A stretch of 64,000 bases of DNA from contig CAWCAW010000005.1 in NCBI GenBank assembly GCA_963793645.1, forward strand, positions 62,001 through 126,000, in the 5' to 3' direction. Positions 1 through 8,163 of this stretch are shown piece by piece. Under the pieces are notes generated by a model. The model ran no database searches. It saw only the letters and a program-made list of their open reading frames with translations, and had not been told where the DNA came from. Position 1 is the stretch's first letter. The number at the start of each line of letters is the position of its first letter. Source of the DNA: CAWCAW01 sp963793645 (GTDB taxonomy: Bacteria > Actinomycetota > Acidimicrobiia > Acidimicrobiales > UBA8190). A program made the translations under genes and the position numbers.

Positions 1-1
1 C

Positions 2-487
2 ATCCGGGTACCTATGGAGGTGGCCGAGCTCACCCAGCGGGTGGACCGGACCACATGGGAGCTCGCCTCGGAGTTGCAGCGCGACCCCACACCCGAGGAA
101 GTCGCCGAGGCCTCCGCCATCCAAGAGCAGGGCCTGCGGTCACTGCAGGACGTAGCGCGAGTCGTGGCCAGCTTGGACCAGCCCGCCGGCAGTGACAGCG
201 GGACGCCCCTGGGCGACCTAGTCGGAGGAGACGACACCCGCTTCGAAGATGAGGTGGAGCGCAAGTTGGTGCTCGCCACCGTGCGCGACGCCGTCGACGG
301 GCTCGACGAGCTCGAGCGCGACGTGGTGACGATCCGCTTCGGGCTCGACGGGGGCACGCCCGCCTCGCTCCAAGCCACCGCCCAGCGACTCGGGATTGGT
401 GTTCGCCGAGCCCGGCAAGCCGAAACACGGGCGCTGCAGCATCTGTCTGCCATCGCCGAGATGGAAGCCGCCCACCGCGCTGCTTGA
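2..487 (+). CDS. RNA polymerase sigma-70 family factor, C-terminal part (5' end outside window)
   Basis: The frame is open from base 2 to a TGA at 485-487, so the gene begins upstream of the window. The visible 161 residues open with IRVPMEVAEL, which matches the start of sigma region 3. An acidic linker follows, then a region 4 segment (DGLDELERDVVTIRFGLDG followed by a helix-turn-helix ending in RRARQAETRALQHL) that would contact the -35 element. Region 3 plus region 4 in this spacing fits a primary-like or group 2/3 sigma-70 factor rather than an ECF factor, because ECF proteins lack region 3. Regions 1 and 2 are not visible, so the subgroup cannot be fixed. It converges on rluD with 7 bases between the stop codons. 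Confidence 0.8.
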   Translation: MRVPMEVAELTQRVDRTTWELASELQRDPTPEEVAEASAIQEQGLRSLQDVARVVASLDQPAGSDSGTPLGDLVGGDDTRFEDEVERKLVLATVRDAVDGLDELERDVVTIRFGLDGGTPASLQATAQRLGIGVRRARQAETRALQHLSAIAEMEAAHRAA

Positions 488-494
488 GCGGCGC

Positions 495-1478
495 TCAGCT
501 CGATAGGGCGCTCAACACCGCCACCATGTCGGCGGGCAACGGGGACTCCCAGGTTCGGGTCTCCCCGTCGGGGTGCACGAGCGTGAGGCGCCGGGCATGC
601 AACAGCACTCGGCCGCGCTCGACGAGTTTGAGGATCTCGGCGGGCCGGGCCTCGGGGCCGCCGTAGCGGTCGTCGCCGATCACCGGATGCCCTATGGCGG
701 CCAGATGGACACGCGCTTGGTGGGTTCGGCCTGTCTCGAGGGTCACCTCCAACAACGTGACCTCGACGGGTCCTTGGAAGCGCTGCGACACTTGGAATCT
801 CGTGCGCGCCGGGCGACCCTCCGAGCGCACCGCCATGCGGGTGGGTCGTCGCACCGATCGACCGATGGGAGCGTCCACCACACCGCTCTCTTCTTGCACC
901 GAACCGGCCACCAGCGCCCCGTAGGCCCGCGTCGTCGAATGCTCTTTGAACTGCGCCGCCAACATCCGATATGCGTCGGGAGTGCGGGCCACGACCAACA
1001 GCCCCGATGTCCCTTTGTCCAGGCGGTGGACGATTCCGGGGCGGTTGGCCTCCCCGCCCCCCGAGGCAGCCAGATCGGCGAGATCGGGGTAGCGGGCCAC
1101 GAGACCCTCGACCAGTGTCCCTTGGTGATGGCCGGCCCCTTCATGGACGACCAAGCCGGGAGGTTTGTCGACGACCAGGAGATCGGAGTCCTCATAGACG
1201 ACGGCAAACTCGACGGTGTCGTCGGGGACGATCCCTAACGCCTGCGCCACCGGCAGGGTGATCTGCAGTCGCTGTCCCGCCGCCAACGTGTCGGAACGCC
1301 GTGACACGGGTTGGCCGTCGAGGACGATGCGCCCCTGGGCGACAAGTTCGGCGGCCACACGGCGGGTCACCCCGGCGAGCATCGACACGGTCCGGTCGAG
1401 GCGCTCACCGGCCAGCGACGGTGGCACGGCGACATCGAGGACATCGCCTCCTCGGTCCTGCTCATCGGGGCCCGTCAT
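495..1478 (-). CDS. rluD: 23S rRNA pseudouridine synthase, RluA/RluD family
   Basis: This 327-residue protein has the family layout. An N-terminal S4-like RNA-binding segment (about residues 18-75, containing RLDRTVSMLAG) is followed by the catalytic pseudouridine synthase domain. The motif HRLDKGTSGLLVVA near residue 150 contains the catalytic aspartate. Family members isomerise uridines in 23S rRNA; RluD acts on helix 69, but the exact target cannot be read from the sequence. The ATG overlaps the lspA stop codon as ATGA, so the two are translationally coupled. lspA followed by an rluD-type gene is a common bacterial arrangement. Confidence 0.9.
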   Translation of the reverse strand: MTGPDEQDRGGDVLDVAVPPSLAGERLDRTVSMLAGVTRRVAAELVAQGRIVLDGQPVSRRSDTLAAGQRLQITLPVAQALGIVPDDTVEFAVVYEDSDLLVVDKPPGLVVHEGAGHHQGTLVEGLVARYPDLADLAASGGGEANRPGIVHRLDKGTSGLLVVARTPDAYRMLAAQFKEHSTTRAYGALVAGSVQEESGVVDAPIGRSVRRPTRMAVRSEGRPARTRFQVSQRFQGPVEVTLLEVTLETGRTHQARVHLAAIGHPVIGDDRYGGPEARPAEILKLVERGRVLLHARRLTLVHPDGETRTWESPLPADMVAVLSALSS

Positions 1479-2065
1479 GCCTGCAGCCTGCCCCGTGGCT
1501 CGCTCCCGTCGGAGCGCCCCTCAGCAGGGGCCTCCGGCGCCACGTCGGGCGAAGCATGGGCCGGCGGCACCCCGCCACGCCACAACAGCGCCGCCGCTGA
1601 CAAAGAGCCCACCACGATGCAGGAGTCGGCCACATTGAACGTGGGCCAGAAGTGCAGCGCGATGAAATCCACCACGGCGCCGTGATGGCTCCGCACCAGC
1701 CGATCGGCAAGGTTGCCCAGCGCCCCGCCCACGACCAGGCCGATGGCCGCGCCAAGCACCCGCGAACGAACCTTGCGCACCACGCCGAACAGCACCACGA
1801 CGATGACGACGGCCACGGCGCCGAGCACCGGGGCCCAGCCTTGTGCCAGGCTGAAGGCGCTGCCGGAGTTGTAGGTCAGCTGGAGATCGAGCTTCCAGAT
1901 CACATGGATCGATCCATGAGCCAGACGGTGCACGGCCCACGTCTTGGTGAGCTGATCGACGGCGACGACGATGACGGCTACTACGGCGGCGACCACGGGG
2001 GGTCGCCACACGCCGTCACGGCTCTCCCCGTCGCTCAGCGGCGGTGAAGCCCTCCGCTTTTGCAT
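1475..2065 (-). CDS. lspA: Lipoprotein signal peptidase (signal peptidase II)
   Basis: LspA is an inner-membrane aspartyl protease that cleaves signal peptides of diacylglyceryl-modified prolipoproteins. Four hydrophobic segments are visible. The two catalytic-aspartate motifs are GNLADRL and the later VDFIALHFWPTFNVADS. The first helix contains the conserved DQLTK. I chose the ATG at 2065 (MQKRRAS), giving 196 residues. The frame stays open to 2137, but that extension lies inside the upstream zinc-finger gene and lacks family similarity. With this start the gene overlaps the upstream gene by 31 bases. The C-terminus carries about 30 residues of Ala/Pro-rich tail beyond the last helix. Confidence 0.9.
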   Translation of the reverse strand: MQKRRASPPLSDGESRDGVWRPPVVAAVVAVIVVAVDQLTKTWAVHRLAHGSIHVIWKLDLQLTYNSGSAFSLAQGWAPVLGAVAVVIVVVLFGVVRKVRSRVLGAAIGLVVGGALGNLADRLVRSHHGAVVDFIALHFWPTFNVADSCIVVGSLSAAALLWRGGVPPAHASPDVAPEAPAEGRSDGSEPRGRLQA

Positions 2066-2883
2066 GCCACGCACAACCGAGCATACGGGAGCGCCCGCAA
2101 CCTGGCCTTCGGAATGGGTTGCCCGCAGTTCTCGCACGCCCCATAGGTCTTGGCCTCGATGGCGAGCAAGGCGAAGTCGATCTCCTCGATGGTGGCCACC
2201 GCCTGGGCCGACAAGGTGAGGTCGCGCTCGCGGTCGACGGCGACGGTACCGCCCTCGCCGGACTCCTCGTCGAACTGAACGTCACCCGGCTCGCGCTCGA
2301 GGGCCAAAGACTCGGCCTCGGCGCGCAAGTCGTCAGCTTGCTTGCGGTAAACGAGGCGCTCCTCGTTCAACAAGGTGTGCTGTTCCTCGAGAAACTTGGT
2401 GTCCGACGCGTAAGGCCCCACCGTCGGCTTGGCTCGCTTGGCGGCTGCCGCCGTCGGCCTGGTGTCGGGTCGCAGCGGCCGTGAGGGCGGCTTCTCGACG
2501 GCTGCCTTCTTCGGTGCCGCGGCAGTCGGCGCCGCGGCAGCTGGAGCCGGGATGGCTTTGTCGGGCGCCTTGGCCGTCGGAGCCTTGGCGGCCGCGGCTT
2601 TGGTGGCCGGGGCCTTGGCGGGTGCCTTTTTTGCCGGCGCCTTGGCGGCGGTCTTGGCGGGTGCCTTGACGGTCTTCTTGGCCGGCGCCTTGACGACGGC
2701 CTTTTTGGCGGCGGCCTTCGGCGGTGCCGTCTTGGTCGCGGCCTTGGCCGGTGCCTTGGCCGGGGTCTTCTTCGCCGGTGCCTTGGCCGGGGTCTTCTTC
2801 GCCGGTGCCTTGGCCGTCGCCTTCTTGGCCACCGGCGTCTTCGAGGTCGAAGACTTCTTGGCGGGCTTCTTAGCCGGGCTCAC
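2035..2883 (-). CDS. TraR/DksA-type C4 zinc-finger protein with H1-like Lys/Ala/Pro tail
   Basis: The C-terminal half (about residues 155-282) is a DksA/TraR-type module. It has an acidic coiled-coil segment and then a C4 zinc finger, CENCGQPIPKARLRALPYA, followed by CVACK. DksA relatives bind the RNA polymerase secondary channel and modulate initiation. The first 140 or so residues are almost only Lys, Ala, Pro and Thr, in repeats such as APAKKTPAK, like the DNA-binding tail of histone H1 or mycobacterial HupB. The GTG at 2883 is the only plausible start that includes the tail. The combination suggests a DNA-tethered transcription factor, which is inference. The gene is divergent from ileS with 176 bases between them. 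Confidence 0.8.
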   Translation of the reverse strand: MSPAKKPAKKSSTSKTPVAKKATAKAPAKKTPAKAPAKKTPAKAPAKAATKTAPPKAAAKKAVVKAPAKKTVKAPAKTAAKAPAKKAPAKAPATKAAAAKAPTAKAPDKAIPAPAAAAPTAAAPKKAAVEKPPSRPLRPDTRPTAAAAKRAKPTVGPYASDTKFLEEQHTLLNEERLVYRKQADDLRAEAESLALEREPGDVQFDEESGEGGTVAVDRERDLTLSAQAVATIEEIDFALLAIEAKTYGACENCGQPIPKARLRALPYARLCVACKSGGLHRR

Positions 2884-2899
2884 GGGAGCCTCGGTGCCG

Positions 2900-2911
2900 T
2901 TGACCGGTCAA
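2900..2911. promoter_or_regulatory. Perfect 12-bp palindrome between divergent traR-type gene and ileS
   Basis: The sequence TTGACCGGTCAA is its own reverse complement and lies in the 176-base divergent gap. Each strand reads TTGACC, a good -35 hexamer for a primary sigma factor. It could therefore be a regulator site or two overlapping promoter elements. No matching -10 was identified with certainty on either strand. Confidence 0.35.
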
Positions 2912-3059
2912 ACCCACACTTGGTGTCCATCATCCCTGCGCCTCCACCGGGTCAACGAAGGTGGGCGACCCTAGCGTCGCCTGTGGCCGGTGGCAAGGAC
3001 CCTCGGGCCGGCGCGCCCTCGGCGCGGGGCTCTGGGGTGCGCCGCATACGCTGGGCGCC

Positions 3060-6000
3060 ATGCCATCAGAGACCCGGGGCGAGGCGTACCCGCGCGTCGA
3101 TCAGAAGCCCGACTACCCCCGGCTCGAGGAACGGGTCCTCGAGTTCTGGGCGACCGACGGGACGTTTCGGGCCTCAGTCGAGGCCAATGCCGGCGGGGAC
3201 AACGAGTTCGTGTTCTACGACGGCCCCCCGTTTGCCAATGGGATGCCCCACTACGGCCATTTGCTCACCGGGTTCGTCAAAGACGCCGTGCCCCGCTACC
3301 AGACCATGCGGGGTCGCCGGGTGGAACGGCGCTTCGGATGGGACTGCCACGGGTTGCCGGCCGAGATGGAGGCCGAAAAGGAGCTCGAGATCTCCGGTCG
3401 GGCCGGGATCGTCGAGTTCGGCATCGACGCCTTCAACGACTACTGCCGCGCCCTGGTACAGCGGACCACCGACGCCTGGGAGCGTTACGTCACCCGCCAG
3501 GCCCGATGGGTCGACTTCGCCGACGACTACAAGACCATGGACCTGTCGTTCATGGAGAGCGTCATGTGGGCCTTCGCCCAGCTGTGGGAGAAGGGGCTCG
3601 TCTACGAAGGTGAACGCGTCCTGCCGTACTGCTGGGAATGCGAGACGCCGCTGTCGAATTTCGAGACCCGCCAGGACGACGCCTACCGCCCTCGCCAAGA
3701 CCCCGCCGTCACCGTCGCCTTCGCCCTCGACCCGGCGCCCGATCGCCCCGACGGATTCACGTCGGTGGCCGACAGCGCCCTGCGCCTGCTCGTGTGGACC
3801 ACCACCCCCTGGACGCTGCCGTCCAACTTGGCCCTGGCCGTCGGGCCCGACATCGAATACGTCGTGTACCTGCTCCACGACATTCCCACCGCGGTGGCGG
3901 TGGACCGGGTGGGCGCCTACCCCGAGCTCTTCGGGGAGGAAGCGCAGGTGATGGGCACCTTCCGCGGCGCCGACATCATCGGGCGGACCTACCAGCCCTT
4001 GTTCGACTTCTTCGCCCAGCAAGAGAACGCCTTTTGCGTCCTTGGCGGCGAGTTCGTGGCCACCGATGAGGGCACCGGCGTGGTCCATATGGCGCCGGGC
4101 TTCGGCGAGGAGGACTACTGGGCCTGCCAGGCCGCCGGCATCGCCGTGGTGTGCCCCGTCGACGATCGCGGCCGCTTCACCACCGAGGTGCCGCCCTACG
4201 CCGGCCATCACGTCTTCGAGGCCAATGCGCCCATCACCGCCGATCTCCGCGACGCCGGCGTGCTGGTGGCGGCGGCGCCGTACACGCACAGCTATCCCCA
4301 TTGCTGGCGCACCGACACGCCGTTGATCTACAAGGCGGTGCGGTCGTGGTTCATCGACGTCTCCGCCGTCAAGGCCCGCATGATCGAGCTCAACCAGCGC
4401 ATCGACTGGGTGCCCGCCCATGTGCGCGACGGGGCCTTCGGCAAATGGCTCGAGGGCGCTCGGGACTGGTGCGTGAGCCGGAACCGGTTTTGGGGTGCTC
4501 CCATCCCCGTGTGGCGCAGCGACGATCCTCGCTACCCGCGCACCGACGTCTACGGCAGCCTCGAAGCCCTCGAGCGCGACTTTGGTGTCCGGCCCGACGA
4601 CTTGCACCGTCCTTTCATCGACGAGTTGGTGCGCCCGAATCCCGACGACCCCACCGGCCAGTCCACCATGCGACGCGTCACCGATGTCTTGGACTGTTGG
4701 TTCGAATCCGGATCGATGCCCTTCGCCCAAGTGCACTACCCCTTCGAGAAGGGCCCGTGGTTCGACTCTCACTTTCCAGCCGATTTCATCGTGGAGTACG
4801 TCGGCCAAACCAGGGGATGGTTCTACACACTGCACGTGCTGGGGGTGGCGCTGTTCGACAGCGAGCCGTTCACCCACTGCGTCTCTCATGGCATCGTCCT
4901 CGGCGACGACGGGCGCAAGATGTCCAAACGCCTGGGCAACTACCCCGAACCCGACATGGTCTTCGACGTGTGGGGCGCCGACGCCATGCGTTGGTTCCTC
5001 CTGTCATCACCGATCTTGCGCGGCCAGGACCTGGTGGTCCATGCCAAGGGCATCGAAGAGACGGTGCGCCAGGTCCTCAACCCCATCTGGAACGCCTGGT
5101 ACTTCCTGTCCCTCTATGCCAACGCCGACGGCGTCGTCGGGCGACGGCGCACCGACGCCACCGGCGTCCTCGACCGTTACGTGCTGGCCAAGACGGCGGA
5201 TCTCGTCACCGACGTCACCGCCTGCATGGACCGCTATGACCTCTTCGGTGCGTGTGCGGCCATCACAGGGTTTCTCGACGCCCTGAACAACTGGTACATC
5301 CGACGCAGCCGGCCCCGCTTCTGGCGCGGGCGCCAGTCACCGGCAGCCGGCGCCGACGCACCGGTCGACAACGACAAGCTCGACGCCTACGACACGTTGT
5401 CCACGGTGCTGACCACGTTGTGCACGGTGGCCGCCCCGTTGCTGCCATGTCTGACCGAGTCGGTGTACCAGGGCCTCACCGGCGAACGCAGCGTCCATCT
5501 GGCCCCGTGGCCGAGCGCCGACGCGCTGCCGGCCGACCGCGAGCTTGTCGACGCCATGGACATGATCCGCGACGTGTGCTCGTCGGCCCATGCCATCAGG
5601 GAAGCCAACGGACGCCGGGTGCGGCTCCCGCTGGGGCGGCTGGTGGTGGCCACCGACCGGCCCGAACGCCTGGCGCCTTATGTGGCCCTCATCGAGGACG
5701 AGGTCAACGTCAAAGAGGTCGTGCTCACCCGGGACATCGCTGATGTCGCCGAGCAAGTGCTGACAGTGGTCCCCGGTGTGCTCGGGCCACGACTGGGCGC
5801 CGACACCCAAAGAGTCATCGCCGCCGTCAAGGCCGGGCGCTGGCAGATCGTCGATGGCACCGTGGAGGTCGAAGGGGCTCCCCTGCGCGACGGCGAGTAC
5901 ACCTTGGTGCTGCGCCCCCTCGACCAGCGGGCGGGACGAACGCTGCCCGGTGGGGGCGGGGTGGCGGTCCTGGACACCGAAGTCACCGAGGAGCTCGAAC

Positions 6001-6227
6001 GCGAGGGCCTGATGCGAGACGTCGTTCGCCTTGTCCAAGCCGCCCGGCGAGACGCAGACCTGCACGTCTCGGACTGCATCGAACTCAACCTATGGGCGCC
6101 GCCGGCTACCGCCGAGGCAGTCGAGCACTACCGGGACTACGTCGCTGAGCAGACCCTGGCCGCACAACTCATCGTTTCGCCGGCCGACGAGTTCGGCGTC
6201 GAAGTGCGAAAGGTCCCCTGCCCGTAA
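3060..6227 (+). CDS. ileS: Isoleucyl-tRNA synthetase, eukaryotic-like (IleRS2) type
   Basis: This 1055-residue class I aminoacyl-tRNA synthetase charges tRNA-Ile. The HIGH motif appears as PHYGHLL near residue 63. RRFGWDCHGLPAE follows, and the KMSKR loop is GRKMSKRLGNYPEPD near residue 620. The HYGH form and the RRFGWDCHGLP segment are characteristic of the IleRS2 subgroup found in eukaryotes and many actinobacteria. That subgroup is known for reduced sensitivity to mupirocin; any resistance here is inference. The ATG at 3060 begins MPSETRGEAYP. The frame is open further upstream to 2961 but without similarity. No clear Shine-Dalgarno is seen. The gene stands alone on this strand and converges on divIVA. 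Confidence 0.95.
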   Translation: MPSETRGEAYPRVDQKPDYPRLEERVLEFWATDGTFRASVEANAGGDNEFVFYDGPPFANGMPHYGHLLTGFVKDAVPRYQTMRGRRVERRFGWDCHGLPAEMEAEKELEISGRAGIVEFGIDAFNDYCRALVQRTTDAWERYVTRQARWVDFADDYKTMDLSFMESVMWAFAQLWEKGLVYEGERVLPYCWECETPLSNFETRQDDAYRPRQDPAVTVAFALDPAPDRPDGFTSVADSALRLLVWTTTPWTLPSNLALAVGPDIEYVVYLLHDIPTAVAVDRVGAYPELFGEEAQVMGTFRGADIIGRTYQPLFDFFAQQENAFCVLGGEFVATDEGTGVVHMAPGFGEEDYWACQAAGIAVVCPVDDRGRFTTEVPPYAGHHVFEANAPITADLRDAGVLVAAAPYTHSYPHCWRTDTPLIYKAVRSWFIDVSAVKARMIELNQRIDWVPAHVRDGAFGKWLEGARDWCVSRNRFWGAPIPVWRSDDPRYPRTDVYGSLEALERDFGVRPDDLHRPFIDELVRPNPDDPTGQSTMRRVTDVLDCWFESGSMPFAQVHYPFEKGPWFDSHFPADFIVEYVGQTRGWFYTLHVLGVALFDSEPFTHCVSHGIVLGDDGRKMSKRLGNYPEPDMVFDVWGADAMRWFLLSSPILRGQDLVVHAKGIEETVRQVLNPIWNAWYFLSLYANADGVVGRRRTDATGVLDRYVLAKTADLVTDVTACMDRYDLFGACAAITGFLDALNNWYIRRSRPRFWRGRQSPAAGADAPVDNDKLDAYDTLSTVLTTLCTVAAPLLPCLTESVYQGLTGERSVHLAPWPSADALPADRELVDAMDMIRDVCSSAHAIREANGRRVRLPLGRLVVATDRPERLAPYVALIEDEVNVKEVVLTRDIADVAEQVLTVVPGVLGPRLGADTQRVIAAVKAGRWQIVDGTVEVEGAPLRDGEYTLVLRPLDQRAGRTLPGGGGVAVLDTEVTEELEREGLMRDVVRLVQAARRDADLHVSDCIELNLWAPPATAEAVEHYRDYVAEQTLAAQLIVSPADEFGVEVRKVPCP

Positions 6228-6236
6228 TACTGACGG

Positions 6237-6259
6237 GGCGCCCTCGTTGTCAGGGTGCC
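6237..6259. terminator. Hairpin between convergent ileS and divIVA
   Basis: The arms GGCGCCCT (6237-6244) and AGGGTGCC (6252-6259) pair over 8 bp with one G-U wobble and a 7-base loop. No T-run follows on either strand, so if it terminates transcription it does so as a GC hairpin working for both directions. It is the only obvious stem in the 45-base convergent gap. Confidence 0.45.
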
Positions 6260-6272
6260 GCTACCGGCTTGG

Positions 6273-7121
6273 TCAGCGACGAACTCCGGCGCGGTCGCCG
6301 GAGAATTCTCCCGTTGCCGAACTCGGTCCCGAACGATCCTCCGTGCGGGTGACCGCCGGTGTCCCCGTGGAGGGGAAGGCAGGCGGCTCTTGTCCTTGGA
6401 GGCGCGACCCGAAGGGAGCCGACGGTGGACGCAACAACGAGCCCTGGCCTTGGCCGCGCTCCGACGAGTTCTCCGGAGGCGTGACGTCAGGCTCACGGCG
6501 CGGCTCGGGCGCCTTGACCAGCAACGACGCCCCCGGCTGCACGTGCTCATCGACCCACGCCAACATGTCGGCCAGCGAGTCGCGCAGCCTGGTGCGTTCG
6601 GTGTCGAGATGGCGAGCCATCGTCTCCACGTCGGCGGCCAGTTTCGTACGCAGCGACTCCAACCGGCCGATCTCCTCACGGAGGTTGCGCTCGGTGTCCT
6701 GGGTCACGGCGCGTGCCTTCTGCTCGGCGTCGTCCACCATGGCCCGAGCGCGATGCTCGGCATCGCCGAGCAGTCGCCTCGCCTCGGCCTCCGCCTCGGC
6801 TTGGGTCTGCTCCACGAACTTCTGCGCCAGCACCAAGGTGCGCTGCAGCGAGTCGTCGGCAACCGGCGGGGCGGCGGCGGCCACCCCGGGCGCTTGCGGC
6901 TGTTGGGCCTGGCGTTCCAGTTGGGCAATGCGGTCGGCGGCCTGCTTGACGCGATCACCCGCCTGGCGCAGCTGCTCTTGTAGAGCCTCGGCATCTACGG
7001 CGACGCGTTCGAGATACTCATCGACGTCATCGATGTGGTAACCCCGCAAAGTCTGCCGGAACTCAACGGTCCGCAGGCTGTCGAGGCTCGACGGTTGGCT
7101 GCTCGACTTGGACTTGTCCAT
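6273..7121 (-). CDS. divIVA: DivIVA-domain cell division/polar growth protein (Wag31-like)
   Basis: This 282-residue protein starts with a DivIVA-type membrane-binding segment (LDSLRTVEFRQTLRGYHIDD and VDEYLERVA). A break rich in Ala/Pro/Gln (about residues 70-90) follows, then a long alanine- and glutamate-rich coiled coil (about 95-205) and a disordered Pro/Ser tail. In actinobacteria DivIVA/Wag31 gathers at negatively curved membrane and directs polar wall synthesis. It is the last gene of the dcw cluster, 138 bases after yggT, the usual place. A -10-like TATAGGAT lies just upstream of the ATG, so it may also have its own promoter. Confidence 0.88.
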   Translation of the reverse strand: MDKSKSSSQPSSLDSLRTVEFRQTLRGYHIDDVDEYLERVAVDAEALQEQLRQAGDRVKQAADRIAQLERQAQQPQAPGVAAAAPPVADDSLQRTLVLAQKFVEQTQAEAEAEARRLLGDAEHRARAMVDDAEQKARAVTQDTERNLREEIGRLESLRTKLAADVETMARHLDTERTRLRDSLADMLAWVDEHVQPGASLLVKAPEPRREPDVTPPENSSERGQGQGSLLRPPSAPFGSRLQGQEPPAFPSTGTPAVTRTEDRSGPSSATGEFSGDRAGVRR

Positions 7122-7259
7122 GGTTTTGATCCTATAGGGCGACTTTCGAAATGGGGGGGATCACCTCGGAGTTGGGAAAACCAAGGGGATCGGGCCCGGC
7201 GTCGCCTCCCCAGATACACCGCTCCCCCACCGGCTCCGGCCAGGGCGATGACACCATCG

Positions 7260-7529
7260 TCAGAGCGACGCCACCACCGGGATGACGATGAGCTGGATGC
7301 CGAAGAACACCACGATAAAAGACAGATCGATCCCGGTATTACCCAGACGCAGCGGGGGGATCAGCCGGCGCACAGGGCCGAGAACGGGCTCGCTCAAGCG
7401 CCACAGCACGGTGTTGATAGTGGCCAGCGGACTATTCGGAGATGCCGGGAACCAGCTGAGCAACGCCCGAGGGAACAGCACTCCCCACAGGTAGACCTCG
7501 AGAATGATGACGAGGACGTGTTGGATCAC
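7260..7529 (-). CDS. YggT family membrane protein
   Basis: This 89-residue protein has two hydrophobic helices, near residues 4-27 and 68-88. They flank the family signature, visible as LLSWFPASPNSPLA and LSEPVLGPVRRLIPP. YggT proteins are small integral membrane proteins of uncertain function, regularly found between sepF and divIVA in Gram-positive dcw clusters, as here. The start ATG reads MIQHVLVII. It lies 48 bases after the sepF stop codon. Confidence 0.85.
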   Translation of the reverse strand: MIQHVLVIILEVYLWGVLFPRALLSWFPASPNSPLATINTVLWRLSEPVLGPVRRLIPPLRLGNTGIDLSFIVVFFGIQLIVIPVVASL

Positions 7530-7577
7530 AACTCAGACCCTAGGTCGCGTCGGGCCCACCACGATGACGGGGCGCCG

Positions 7578-8109
7578 CTACGGGCGCAGGAGCCCGTTTT
7601 CCTGCAGGCGCTGGCGTTCCTCGGCTGACACCTTGACGTTCGATGGCGTCACCAAGAACACGGCGTTGGCCACCCGCTCCATCTTGCCGTCGAGCGCGTA
7701 TGCCACACCACTGCAGAAGTCGATCATGCGACGCATCAACTCACGATCGGCCACCTGCAAGTTGACGATGACAGGTTGGTTCGCCATGAGCCGATCGGCG
7801 ATTTGCCGGGCGTCGCCGAATTGCGATCGGCGCCACCACATGCACGCGGGCATCGGACTCGGCACTCACCGTTCGCACCGTGGTCCGAGTGGTGAGGGTG
7901 GCGGGCTGACCGGAGTCGTCACGTGGTAGCGGCCTGATGGTGCTGGAGGCGACAGCAACGGGGCTGGGCGCCGATGGCTCTTCGTCATCGCCGATGAGGC
8001 GGGCGCCGGCCCGGCCTCCCACTCGCGGCTCGTAGTCCTCATAGTCCCCGAAGTCGTCGTCAACCAGGCCCAGGTAGACCATGGCCCTCTTGAAAAAACC
8101 CACGGCCAT
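7578..8109 (-). pseudogene. sepF: SepF cell division protein, reading frame interrupted
   Basis: SepF bundles and membrane-tethers FtsZ polymers and substitutes for FtsA in actinobacteria. The first part, from the ATG at 8109 (MAVGFFKRAMVYLGLVDDD, the amphipathic membrane anchor and acidic linker), is in one frame. The folded core (FGDARQIADRLMANQPVIV to VSAEERQRLQENGLL) is in another. The switch lies at about 7820-7845, just after VHVVAP. Removing one base there restores a normal protein of about 176 residues. Since the cell has no visible ftsA and ftsZ is intact, a sequencing or assembly error is likelier than true loss. Confidence 0.8.
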
Positions 8110-8163
8110 CACATGCCTCCTGGCCAACAGCGTAGTGCGTGGCATCAGAGGCAGGGGGATGCG

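Noticed and set aside
2884..3059. Possible T-box riboswitch upstream of ileS, as known in actinobacteria
   Set aside because: I could not find a convincing UGGN antiterminator bulge with matching stems or a specifier loop with an Ile codon in the 176-base gap. A covariance-model search would be decisive.
4699..4709. GGTTCGAATCC, identical to a typical tRNA T-arm
   Set aside because: It lies inside ileS, where it encodes part of the conserved CWFESGSMP segment. No acceptor or anticodon stem can be built around it.
3174..4889. Very long open frame on the minus strand inside ileS
   Set aside because: High GC content leaves antisense frames open. The translation is low-complexity and resembles no protein family, while the ileS frame is fully conserved.
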